Below are positions 16,149-24,082 of a DNA stretch of 64,000 bases, in pieces. Below the pieces are notes generated by a model. That model searched no databases. It had not been told where the DNA came from and worked only from the letters and a program-made list of their open reading frames with translations. Position 1 is the stretch's first letter; each line of letters starts with the position of its first letter. Made by a program: the position numbers and the translations under genes. The DNA lies in NCBI GenBank assembly GCA_051000815.1, contig JBPCNX010000098.1, positions 1 to 64,000 on the forward strand, given 5' to 3'. Source of the stretch: PSRF01 sp051000815 (GTDB lineage: Bacteria; Acidobacteriota; Blastocatellia; Pyrinomonadales; Pyrinomonadaceae).

Positions 16149-17393
16149 CTAAATCCCCGCCAGCGCCACTCCCAACAGCAATATCTTCTTGATGCCCCGG
16201 TAGAGCGGTTCAATCTCGCAGTTCTCAGTTACCGCATGCGAGTCGTTGCAGGGACCAGCGCCAGTCGAGATTGAAGAAATGCCCGCGAGCAACGCGGCGC
16301 TGGAATTGTTTGAGCCCGTCGGCGTGATCAGCGGATCGAACCCCATCGCTCGGTGTACAGCTTCAGCCATCTTCACCAGATGAGATTCGCGGTGGCCGGG
16401 AATGACCGCCGCAGGCGCGGTGGAAATTACGTCCGTCTTCAGCTGCATGTTTGCACGTCGGGCTTCGTCTTCAAGAATCTCTGCAATCTTCTTTTCCAGG
16501 TCAGAAACGACATTGTTGTTTGTGGAACGCAGATCCAAAGTGAACCAGGCGTCAGATGCTTTGGCGTTAATCACGTCCGAGCCTCCCAACATCCCAATAT
16601 TCAGGTTTGAAGGTGGATTGCTGGGAACCTTGAGTTCATAAATGCGAGAAACGGCGCGCGCGAGAGGCAAGCTCGCCGAATAAGGCGGTGTGCGCGAGCG
16701 AGTATGGCCGCCAGGGCCGATGAAATGGTGCAGGTACCAACTAATGCCGATCCCCGCATAGGTAAACCCTTCATACCCGCCATCGAGCGCAACGTAATGA
16801 TCGATCTTGCCTTTGTTCTCTTTCACAAATTCCTCGGCGCCGCGCAGACTCGATTCCTCCTCAACGCTAAATACAAAAATCAGATCGCCCTTAGTCTTAA
16901 CGCCGGCTGCATCAAGCGCGCGAATTGTCGCCAGCATGGCCTCGATGTTGCGCGTATCGTCGCCGACGCCCGGTGCATACACCCTGCCGTCACGGACTGT
17001 GGCTTTGATCTTTAGTCCCGGCTGGAAAACGGTGTCGAGGTGGGCATCGAAAACAACAACCGGCCCACCGCCCGTTCCCTTCCGCTCCGCAATGAGGTTG
17101 CCGGCGGAATCGTAGCGAATGTTCTGCAGTTTATACTTGCGCAGTAGTCCTTCGACGTATTTCGCGCGCTGCTGCTCGTGCTGCGACGGTGCATTGATTT
17201 CCGTAATTGCAATCCATTCTCGCAGAATGTGATCGCGATCCTTATCTATATATGCCGTTGCGGCTTTTACGCGCGCGTCGTTTTGGACAGCCTTGGCCTG
17301 GTCCAGATACTGCGCCGGCGTCTGGGCGCGGATTGTGACAAAGGTAATCAGCAACGCTGCTAAGAGCAGCAGCTGAGGCAGGATTCGGTGCAT
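16149..17393 (-). CDS. Exported M20 family metallopeptidase
   Basis: 414 aa from ATG 17393 (MHRILPQLLLLAALLITFVT), with AGAGGAAA upstream. The N-terminal signal peptide is clear. The zinc ligands of the M20/ArgE-DapE-CPG2 family are visible: FDAHLDTV, GVGDDTRN, SVEEESSLRG and, near the C-terminus, GPCNDSHAVTENCEI. The dimerisation domain (IGISWYLHHFIGPGGHTRSR and following) lies between them. A periplasmic or outer-surface carboxypeptidase/aminoacylase is likely, with unknown substrate. The gene is convergent with the propeller gene across the hairpin array. Confidence 0.92.
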   Translation of the reverse strand: MHRILPQLLLLAALLITFVTIRAQTPAQYLDQAKAVQNDARVKAATAYIDKDRDHILREWIAITEINAPSQHEQQRAKYVEGLLRKYKLQNIRYDSAGNLIAERKGTGGGPVVVFDAHLDTVFQPGLKIKATVRDGRVYAPGVGDDTRNIEAMLATIRALDAAGVKTKGDLIFVFSVEEESSLRGAEEFVKENKGKIDHYVALDGGYEGFTYAGIGISWYLHHFIGPGGHTRSRTPPYSASLPLARAVSRIYELKVPSNPPSNLNIGMLGGSDVINAKASDAWFTLDLRSTNNNVVSDLEKKIAEILEDEARRANMQLKTDVISTAPAAVIPGHRESHLVKMAEAVHRAMGFDPLITPTGSNNSSAALLAGISSISTGAGPCNDSHAVTENCEIEPLYRGIKKILLLGVALAGI

Positions 17394-17478
17394 GTATTTC
17401 CTCTTTATTCGAATATAGTAGAGCGGCATTTCATTCTAATACAGCCTGCAACGCGCGTTGTAGTGAACCAACCGGCAA

Positions 17479-17586
17479 GTAGTGCCCTGATTTGTAACGC
17501 AAACTGTTAGTTTGCGCTGAATGAATGGCATTCAAGGCGTGCGCAAACTAACAGTTTGCGTTTACGAAAACCAACTAGGGCACTAC
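17479..17586. repeat. Nested perfect inverted repeat
   Basis: Outer arms GTAGTGCCCT (17479-17488) and AGGGCACTAC (17577-17586) are perfect. Inner arms 17496-17517 and 17541-17562 are perfect 22-nt reverse complements, and each contains its own hairpin GCAAACT-GTT-AGTTTGC. It lies between divergent genes. Confidence 0.92.
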
Positions 17587-17685
17587 CAACCGGGCAGGAC
17601 CCGGACGATCCACGAAAACACACTAAACGACAGCAAACGCGACGTCCGTCTGTGTGATTTCGCGGATCGCGTCGCAAATCGTTCT

Positions 17686-19254
17686 ATGCACTCAAATCCC
17701 ACAAGCACCTTCAAGAAAATCGGACTCGCACGGGAGCGTGGATCTACAAGCGACGTGGCGCGATGGCCGGAATGGCTGGTGCTTGGGTGCCTCTTTCTTT
17801 TCGCTGCTGCGGCGCCGCATTCAATTGCCGCCACGCAGACTGCCTGGCTGCTAGGCATGTTCTTTTGGATTGTTCGATTCGCCTTTTACCCGCCGCCGCG
17901 CGTTTATCGCACTCCGGTGGACTACGCTCTACTCGGCTTCTTTATCCTCACGGGACTCTCTGCCGTCTTCTCTTACGAACCCCTGGTCTCGATCGGGAAA
18001 CTCCGGGCCGCCAGTCTCTTCACGATTGTATATCTCGTCGCCCAAAACATTTCTTCACGCCGGATCACTCGCCTGCTCGCCGTTACGCTGATCGCTTCCT
18101 GCCTTGTAAACGTTTGTTACACGCTTGGGGAACGGGCCTGGGGACGAGGGCTCAAGATTCATGAGGTGAGTGCCGGCAGCCCTCTGACAGCCGCCGCTTT
18201 TAGAAATAGAAGAACTCTCACGCCGACGCCCATCGTTAGCGGCGATTCGATTTTGACGGTGGATGGAAAAGCGATTCGTGACGCAGGTGATTTGGCGACG
18301 GCGTTAGCGGCTTCGCCCAATTCGAAGCAGGCTGAAGTGAAGATCTATCGCGTGGAGTGGATGCCGGTGCTCGAAGTGCCGCGCGGGCAACTCCTGTCGG
18401 GTTCGACCTCCGAGGAGCAGCTTGGGATCTCGGGTTGGTCGGTGAGCCGCGACTGGCGTGCCTCTGGCTTCTTTGGACACTACGTTACCTACGCCGAGAC
18501 CCTGCAATTGATCCTCGCTCTGGCGCTTGGTCTATTTGTTTGTTTGCCAGGAAAGCGGAGTTGGGCGGGAGTGGTATTGCTTCTCGTCCTGGCTGCCTTC
18601 TCTTTTGCCCTTATCTTGACGGTGACTCGTGCGACCTGGGTGGCCGCAGTCCTTTCCGCGGCGATAATTCTTGTGTGCGGCAGCAGTCGCAAAACCGTTC
18701 TTCTCGGCGCCGCCGTTGTTTTGCTACTTGTTGTCGCTGGACTCTTCGTGCTGCGACAGCAACGCAGCATCAACTTCGTCGACCGCAAGGATCAATCGAC
18801 AAGCTGGCGGGAAACGGTATGGCGCGAGGGTTTCAACCTGCTGGTAAGCAATCCCCGCCATCTGCTCCTGGGCGTTGGCATGGATTCGATCAAGGCGCAC
18901 AAAAACGAGTGGGGCCTTTTCGACAACGGCCGCCTCCCGCCGGGTCATATGCACTCAAACCTGTTGCAGCTCGCGCTCGAACGTGGCTTACCCGCACTAC
19001 TCTGCTGGTTGTGGCTGTTGGGTGTTTACGCGCGTATGCTCTGGCGTCTGGAAGGGAGCCAGTTGATAGACGATTGGCTTGAGCGCGGCGTGATCCTTGG
19101 GGCGTTAGGCGGGCTGTGCGGATTCTTTCTAAGCGGACTTGTGCACTACAACTGGGGCGATTCCGAAGTTGTGATGATCTTCTATTTCATAATGGGCCTG
19201 ACGCTGGCAATTCACCGGCGTTCATCCACAGATTTCGCAAATTACGCAGATTAA
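17686..19254 (+). CDS. O-antigen-ligase-like membrane protein with PDZ-like insert
   Basis: 522 aa from ATG 17686. The longer frame from 17521 would start inside the inverted repeat. It has about 11 membrane segments. The Wzy/WaaL-type core includes RASGFFGHYVTYAE, LTVTRATWVAAVLS, WRETVWREGFNLLVSNP and LPPGHMHSNLLQLALERGLP, with the large periplasmic loop near the end. Between membrane segments, residues about 155-235 look like a PDZ domain (LKIHEVSAGSPLTAAAF, GDSILTVDGKAIRDAGDL, VKIYRVEW). This is an unusual insertion for this family. The last residues (STDFANYAD) are encoded by the left arm of the next repeat element. Function in polysaccharide ligation or polymerisation is inferred. No glycan cluster is adjacent. 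Confidence 0.85.
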   Translation: MHSNPTSTFKKIGLARERGSTSDVARWPEWLVLGCLFLFAAAAPHSIAATQTAWLLGMFFWIVRFAFYPPPRVYRTPVDYALLGFFILTGLSAVFSYEPLVSIGKLRAASLFTIVYLVAQNISSRRITRLLAVTLIASCLVNVCYTLGERAWGRGLKIHEVSAGSPLTAAAFRNRRTLTPTPIVSGDSILTVDGKAIRDAGDLATALAASPNSKQAEVKIYRVEWMPVLEVPRGQLLSGSTSEEQLGISGWSVSRDWRASGFFGHYVTYAETLQLILALALGLFVCLPGKRSWAGVVLLLVLAAFSFALILTVTRATWVAAVLSAAIILVCGSSRKTVLLGAAVVLLLVVAGLFVLRQQRSINFVDRKDQSTSWRETVWREGFNLLVSNPRHLLLGVGMDSIKAHKNEWGLFDNGRLPPGHMHSNLLQLALERGLPALLCWLWLLGVYARMLWRLEGSQLIDDWLERGVILGALGGLCGFFLSGLVHYNWGDSEVVMIFYFIMGLTLAIHRRSSTDFANYAD

Positions 19255-19372
19255 AAGAGACAATCAAAAACTAACGTTAAAAAACTGAATTGATCCTGAG
19301 TGTCGCAGTTAGTCATGTGAACTTGCACTCCCCCGCAATTGTATTGATTTTGAATCTGCGTAATCTGTGGAT
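19224..19372. repeat. Word-type inverted repeat, GATTACGCAGATT words
   Basis: The left arm 19224-19252 overlaps the end of the O-antigen-ligase-like gene. The right arm 19353-19372 is its reverse complement minus one word. The same sequence family makes the element at 39343-39468. Confidence 0.88.
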
Positions 19373-19380
19373 ACTCTTCC

Positions 19381-20112
19381 TTAGTAGTTCGTCAGTATAT
19401 CGTCCCGGCCAAAACCCATCTGCACCAATCTGTCTCGCGTTTGAGAGATCATCTCCGGGGAACCGCAGATCAGGGCGATCGGCGAATCGAGTGAGGGCAG
19501 CACGTGATCCAGTAGCGACTGCACATAACCGGTCGGACCAGACCAGTCATGCCCGTCCGGCCTGGAAACAACCTGACGCAACTCAACCCCGGCGTTTTCC
19601 CAATCCTCCGTTTCATCTCGATAACAGAAGTCGTCTGGCGTCCGCGCTCCATAAAGCACTACCAACTGGCCGAAGTCGGACTGCCTTTTGAGCACATGAC
19701 GAAGTGCGGAACGCAAAGGCGCCACGCCGGTTCCCATAGCTACGAAGACCAGATCCTTTCCCCGGTGATCGTCGAGTGCAAAACCATGTCCAGCCACGTC
19801 CAGCAGTTGAATCCGCTCGCCAGGTTTCATCTCGAAGATCAAATTGCTGATGCCGACTTTTTGCTTTACCAGGACTTCCAACTCCGCATCGCCTGGCGCA
19901 CTCGCAAAAGCAAAATAAGCAGGATCTTCTCCCTCAACTTTCAAGACCGCGACCTGCCCGGGGATGAATCCGATCCCGTGATTGTTCCCCCCGGCCTCGG
20001 GCATGAGATTGAAGGAACGGGTCGCACGGGCCTGGTCGCGAACGTCTGTAATGATAAGTGATTTGATTATTTGGACTCCGACGGAAGTTATGTGTGCAAC
20101 GCTTTGTCTCAA
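19381..20112 (-). CDS. FAD/NAD(P)-binding ferredoxin-reductase-like oxidoreductase
   Basis: 243 aa from TTG 20112. No clear ribosome site is visible, so the exact start is uncertain. The FAD domain covers about 15-110 (SFNLMPE, GFIPGQVAVLKVEG, FAFASAPGD). The NAD(P) domain follows with VFVAMGTGVAPLRSALRHVL, VVLYGARTPDDFCYRDE and ALICGSPEMISQTRDRLVQM. This is the stand-alone FNR-like reductase module, as in flavin reductases or gamma subunits of hydrogenase-type complexes. The electron acceptor is unknown and no partner subunit lies next to it. Confidence 0.87.
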   Translation of the reverse strand: MRQSVAHITSVGVQIIKSLIITDVRDQARATRSFNLMPEAGGNNHGIGFIPGQVAVLKVEGEDPAYFAFASAPGDAELEVLVKQKVGISNLIFEMKPGERIQLLDVAGHGFALDDHRGKDLVFVAMGTGVAPLRSALRHVLKRQSDFGQLVVLYGARTPDDFCYRDETEDWENAGVELRQVVSRPDGHDWSGPTGYVQSLLDHVLPSLDSPIALICGSPEMISQTRDRLVQMGFGRDDILTNY

Positions 20113-20132
20113 AAGCCACGTGCTGTGGCAGG

Positions 20133-20329
20133 TTCGGCTTTGCCGCCGGATGTGCGGCGGCGGCTGTGCCCGGCCATACGCGTTCTTCTTACATTTGGGC
20201 TATGCCCGTCGTGGCCCTCTGGCCGAACCACCCTAGGGCAAAGCCCGAACCAGGGGCATAGCCCGGAAATAAATCTGGCCGCTGGGGGCGGGGCACAGCC
20301 ACCGCCGCACATCCGGCGGCAAAGCCGAA
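20133..20329. repeat. Long inverted repeat with 39-nt arms
   Basis: Arms 20133-20171 and 20291-20329 are reverse complements with one mismatch in 39. A second inverted pair is nested inside (GGGCTATGCCC 20197-20207 and GGGCATAGCCC 20254-20264). Small ORFs here are repeat-encoded and not believed. Confidence 0.92.
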
Positions 20330-20484
20330 GCTACACCAAACGTCTGACTTTTAGGGCAAAGCTTGCGTGCAACAGTCTAACAAATACCTTTGGCCAACGG
20401 CGACGGTGCTAGAATGACCTCGTTGAAGGATGGTAGGCTTCAAGTTTTATTGGGAGGGGGATTGAAGCTGGTGTTGAGGGCAAA

Positions 20485-20560
20485 TCACGCCTTCAGCGTG
20501 ATCACGCGGGCGTAGCGCCGGCTAAAATTCTCACATCTGTAGCATGATCCAGTGGGCAAC
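20485..20560. repeat. Small GC-rich hairpins
   Basis: TCACGC-CTTCA-GCGTGA (20485-20501), followed by an imperfect GCGGGCGTAGCGCCGGC, and a related GGGCAACGCGCCC near 20553. With the long repeat before it, this fills most of the 537-nt gap between the reductase and the gene at 20650. Confidence 0.65.
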
Positions 20561-20649
20561 GCGCCCGTGGCGATCAAAATCTACAATCTCAGGCGTTCAA
20601 GCTTGAAGCGGGGACAGGGTCCACTTCCTGACCTGCGAATCAGGTTACG

Positions 20650-21285
20650 ATGCAGAACAAACGTATTCAGTTTCGGACGGCAGTACTTGTACCCCTCACC
20701 TGTTTACTCCTGCTCTGCGCTCTAACTGCTCTCGCGCAGTCGGGCAGGCGCGTCAAGAAATCTGAACGCCTGCCGCCGGTGCCGACCCCAGAAGCGTCGC
20801 CGACGCCGACGCCGCGCTCCTCACCGGAACAACCTGCAATTCCAATCTTTCTGGGCGCTAGCTCGCTCGACTCCTACGGCGACATTCCGTTCTACTTCAA
20901 CGACTCTGTCTCTAAAAGTTGCGCTCAGGGACTTCAGCAACGTGGAATTCATGTCGAATTGAGTTCCCGCGATTTTACGCGCGGCGATGCAGTGAAACGG
21001 GCTAAAGAAGCGCAGGCAGGTTACGTTGCGGTACTGGAGTTGCGGTCCGACCGGAGAGCTGGTGACAGGAGTTCCGGTCTGTCCACCGTTTCCATCCAGT
21101 ATGTGGTTTTCGCTGCCGGCACAGCCAAGCCGATCACTTCAGGTTCCGTCTATCAGCAGGCTTCTGGACTGGGAGATATCATCGGGCGCCGAGATTCGAC
21201 CCGCGTAGCAGAAGAGCGTCTCAAGAATGCAGCGCGCGTCGCTGCCGGCAGAATCCTTAGCGCTGTTCTCGGCCGCAAGCCCTGA
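20650..21285 (+). CDS. Exported protein of unknown function
   Basis: 211 aa. Signal peptide MQNKRIQFRTAVLVPLTCLL ending near ALAQSG, then a Pro-rich linker with PTPEASPTPTPRSSPEQP (about 45-62). The mature domain (about 65-205) has FYFNDSVSKSCAQGLQQRGI, VAVLELRSDRRAG, STVSIQYVVFAAGTAKPITS and LGDIIGRRDSTRVAEERLKN. The pattern of an exported domain that collects a per-molecule value resembles periplasmic TPM/LPP-type acidobacterial proteins, but I cannot place it in a family. No catalytic residues stand out. It is convergent with the fatty-acid operon, 4 nt apart. Confidence 0.75.
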   Translation: MQNKRIQFRTAVLVPLTCLLLLCALTALAQSGRRVKKSERLPPVPTPEASPTPTPRSSPEQPAIPIFLGASSLDSYGDIPFYFNDSVSKSCAQGLQQRGIHVELSSRDFTRGDAVKRAKEAQAGYVAVLELRSDRRAGDRSSGLSTVSIQYVVFAAGTAKPITSGSVYQQASGLGDIIGRRDSTRVAEERLKNAARVAAGRILSAVLGRKP

Positions 21286-21289
21286 CCAG

Positions 21290-23158
21290 CTAACTCTGCT
21301 CGTCTTCGTATAACTCATCGATCACGGTCCGGTATTTCTCATCAACTACTCGCCGCTTCACCTTGAGCGTCGGCGTGAGTTCACCACCCTCAATTGTAAA
21401 TTCGTTTTCCAGCAGCGCGACCCTTTTGACGCGCTCATACTGAGCAAGATCCGGTGTCAACGCGGCTATCTGCCTTTGAAACAGATCGATGATCCGCGGG
21501 CTCCGGCATAACTCCGGTCGGCTCCTCTCTTTCAGTCCCTTGAGACGCGCATACGACTCGACCTGGTCCCAGTTGGGAATAATCAGCGCTGCGGGAAACT
21601 TCCGACCATTGCCGATAAGTACAACCTGATTCACAAATCGAGAACCTTTAATCATCTGCTCGAGAGGTTGCGGCGCGATGTACTTGCCACCTGAGGTCTT
21701 GAACAGCTCCTTCTTCCGGTCAGTAATGCGCAGGAAGCCATCCTTATCGATCGTTCCGATATCGCCTGTCCGGAACCAGCCGTCCGAAGTGAAAACGGCG
21801 CGCGTCTCTTCCGGCTTGTTGTAATAGCCGCGCATGATATTAGGCCCACGCGTCTCGATTTCCCCGTCCGCGGCAATGCGAATTTCGACGTGGTCGATCG
21901 GTTTGCCGACCGTTCCCACACGATTGTCGTCAAGCAGGCCAGTCGTGATCACTGGAGAAGTCTCAGTCAAGCCGTATCCCTGAATGATGGGAATTCCCGC
22001 GCCGAGGTAAATGTAGCCGAGCTCTTCAGGCAAAGCCGCGCCGCCCGACACGAGGAGCCGAATGCGCCCACCGAAAGCCTCGCGCCACTTTGAAAATACG
22101 AGACGGGTTGCCAGGCGATGCTTGAGTGCCAGGACTGCAGGCACTTTCTTTTTCTCGACCTGACACCTGGCAAACTCTTTGGCCACCGCTACAGCCCACA
22201 GCAGCAAAGACAGATTGAACTTTCCTTTTTCCGCGACGCGCTCTTTGATGCGCGCATAGATCTTTTCGAAGATTCGAGGCACCCCGACCAGAATCGTGGG
22301 ATGCACTTCACGCAGATTCGGCCCAATCGTTTCCAAAGATTCGGCGTAGTAAACAGCCATGCCCTGGTAGAGGTACATGTACATGGCCTGCCGCTCGAAG
22401 ATATGAGACAGCGGAAGCACAGAAAGGGCGATGTCGTCTTTGTCGAACGAAAGATGACCGGAAGAGTCGATCAGGTTAGAGACGAGGTTAGAGTGTGTAA
22501 GCATAACGCCCTTCGGCTCGCCCGTTGTGCCTGACGTATAAAGAATCGTTGCCAGATCGTCGGGATGTGAAGCACGTGCCAGCTCGGTAATAAGTTCAGG
22601 GTTTTCCGCTTGCAAAGCGCGGCCGCGCGCTTCCAGTTCGACCAAAGTCAGGCCGGTGGTTTCATTTGCCGCAGGGCCATCAAGAAAGATTACCTGTTCA
22701 ACAGTTTCGCATCCTGCGAGAACGTCCTTTATCTGAAGAAACTTTTCCTTGTTAGAGACCGTTAAAACGCGAGCACCCGAATCTCTCAGGATGTAACGGA
22801 CCTGTGGCGGCATCAGCGTAGGATAAATAGGGACATCGATCGCCCCGGCGAAGAGGCAGCCTGCATCTATGAGCGTCCATTCCGGACGACTCTCAGAAAG
22901 GATTGCGACGCGATCGCCACGTTTGACACCGAGCGAGTAAAGACCGGCGGCGATGTGGCGGGTGCGACTGAGTAGTTCATCTGATGAAATCGATATCCAG
23001 CTGCCGTTGTGTTTGTAGTTCAGCGTGTCGGGACGTTTGTGTGTGCGTGCGAACTGCTCAAACACCTCAACAAGTGTTGTCGGCTCATCGGGACTAAACG
23101 GCCGCGGCGTGGTCGGCCCGGTCTCGGGGTCTGTCGTAATCGGGGGCACAAGGCTCAC
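21290..23158 (-). CDS. Long-chain acyl-CoA synthetase
   Basis: 622 aa. AMP-binding signature ILYTSGTTGEPKGVMLTHSN at about 207-226, then LPLSHIFERQAMYMYLYQGM, IIQGYGLTETSPVI (A5 motif), WFRTGDIG and the linker ITDRKKELFKTSGGKYIAPQ. Length and motifs fit the FadD15-like bacterial long-chain acyl-CoA ligases, which activate fatty acids with ATP and CoA for beta-oxidation or lipid synthesis. It overlaps the TetR gene by 4 nt (ATGA), so the two are co-transcribed and translationally coupled. The product is presumably controlled by that TetR regulator. Confidence 0.93.
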   Translation of the reverse strand: MSLVPPITTDPETGPTTPRPFSPDEPTTLVEVFEQFARTHKRPDTLNYKHNGSWISISSDELLSRTRHIAAGLYSLGVKRGDRVAILSESRPEWTLIDAGCLFAGAIDVPIYPTLMPPQVRYILRDSGARVLTVSNKEKFLQIKDVLAGCETVEQVIFLDGPAANETTGLTLVELEARGRALQAENPELITELARASHPDDLATILYTSGTTGEPKGVMLTHSNLVSNLIDSSGHLSFDKDDIALSVLPLSHIFERQAMYMYLYQGMAVYYAESLETIGPNLREVHPTILVGVPRIFEKIYARIKERVAEKGKFNLSLLLWAVAVAKEFARCQVEKKKVPAVLALKHRLATRLVFSKWREAFGGRIRLLVSGGAALPEELGYIYLGAGIPIIQGYGLTETSPVITTGLLDDNRVGTVGKPIDHVEIRIAADGEIETRGPNIMRGYYNKPEETRAVFTSDGWFRTGDIGTIDKDGFLRITDRKKELFKTSGGKYIAPQPLEQMIKGSRFVNQVVLIGNGRKFPAALIIPNWDQVESYARLKGLKERSRPELCRSPRIIDLFQRQIAALTPDLAQYERVKRVALLENEFTIEGGELTPTLKVKRRVVDEKYRTVIDELYEDEQS

Positions 23159-23769
23159 TTCGTGCTTACTCCATTGAGAAAGATGTCGAGTACCTGATCG
23201 GCCATGGGCGCCAACTTATACCGCCGTTTTGAGAGTATCCAGTTTGTTGCCATTTCATCCAGCGCGCCAAACAGAACCTTAGCGACCACCTTGGCGTTTA
23301 GTTCCCGACGGAAAAAGCCTTCACGCTGACCTTCTTCGATTGTGGTGCGAATTAAGCGAAGATATTCAGCCAGGCCAGCGGCCGAAAACTCTTCCATAAA
23401 TTTAGTCGAACCGCGCAGTTCAACCTGGAAGACTACAGCCAGATCGCGATCCGCGCCTAAGCGTTCCAGATGAAGCACGGCGATACGCCGCAGCTTTTCG
23501 CGTGGATCGGAAATGGCTTCAAGGAGTTTACGCCCCTCGGCGATCCCTTCTTCCATATTGCGGTCGAAGATCGAATGGAGTATTTCCTCCTTGCTCTTGA
23601 AGTAGAGGTAGACGGTGCCATCAGCCACGCCCGCCTCGCGCGCAATGTCGGCAACCTTGGAACTGAAATACCCGTTGTTGGCAAAAACCTGAATGGCCGC
23701 GCGCAGGATTGCCTGCCGCTTATCCGCGACGATTGGACGAGTTGAATTGAGAGAACGAGCTGAGCTCAT
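23155..23769 (-). CDS. TetR/AcrR regulator, FadR-like
   Basis: 204 aa. The HTH domain is KRQAILRAAIQVFANNGYFS, then SKVADIAREAGVADGTVYLYFKSKEEIL (about 18-64), the typical TetR DNA-binding module. The C-terminal ligand domain contains FQVELRGSTKFMEEFS and GAYR-like FGALDEMATNW. Sequence and context resemble the bacillar/Thermus FadR repressors, which release DNA on binding long-chain acyl-CoA. It is the first gene of a two-gene operon with the acyl-CoA synthetase. A FadR-like palindrome lies at 23913-23932, with a word-type repeat between it and the gene. Confidence 0.88.
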   Translation of the reverse strand: MSSARSLNSTRPIVADKRQAILRAAIQVFANNGYFSSKVADIAREAGVADGTVYLYFKSKEEILHSIFDRNMEEGIAEGRKLLEAISDPREKLRRIAVLHLERLGADRDLAVVFQVELRGSTKFMEEFSAAGLAEYLRLIRTTIEEGQREGFFRRELNAKVVAKVLFGALDEMATNWILSKRRYKLAPMADQVLDIFLNGVSTK

Positions 23770-23775
23770 CTTATT

Positions 23776-23903
23776 AATTGCCGATTGCCGATCACCGCTT
23801 GACTACCGGCGCCTATGCTTCCAATTGCCCTCTAACTCAATTCAGTATGCCCGCGATTCATCGCGGTACTCCGTCTTCCAATCGGCAGTTGGCAATCCCC
23901 AAT
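23776..23903. repeat. Word-type inverted repeat, ATTGCCGATTGCC words
   Basis: The left arm at about 23776-23792 and the right arm 23878-23903 are imperfect reverse complements, the same words as at 12395-12526. The spacer holds a perfect hairpin CCGCGA-TTCA-TCGCGG at 23851-23866. With the operator, it occupies the 313-nt gap upstream of tetR. Confidence 0.82.
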
Positions 23904-23912
23904 AAAAATCTC

Positions 23913-23932
23913 CTGAATGAGCCCTCACTCAG
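23913..23932 (-). promoter_or_regulatory. Putative FadR/TetR operator
   Basis: CTGAATGAGCCCTCACTCAG is a 20-bp palindrome with one mismatched pair, similar to the TGAATGA...TCATTCA core of known FadR boxes. It lies about 144 nt upstream of the tetR start, beyond the repeat element. No other gene starts nearby. Confidence 0.65.
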
Positions 23933-24082
23933 TAAGATAGCCTAACCTCTTCAATGAGCCAACAGGAAACGAGTCCTGCGCTTAGAAGGGTTATTCCCAA
24001 AACGGGCCGTGTAGTCCTTTCCAGCAGGCTACCTTTTCATCTCAGTTGGCTAAAAACTTTTCCTAAAGCAGGGACTGCGGAT

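Noticed and set aside
20236..20412. Small coding frames in the 20113-20649 gap
   Set aside because: They are encoded by the long inverted repeat and hairpins, differ in every frame and lack ribosome sites.
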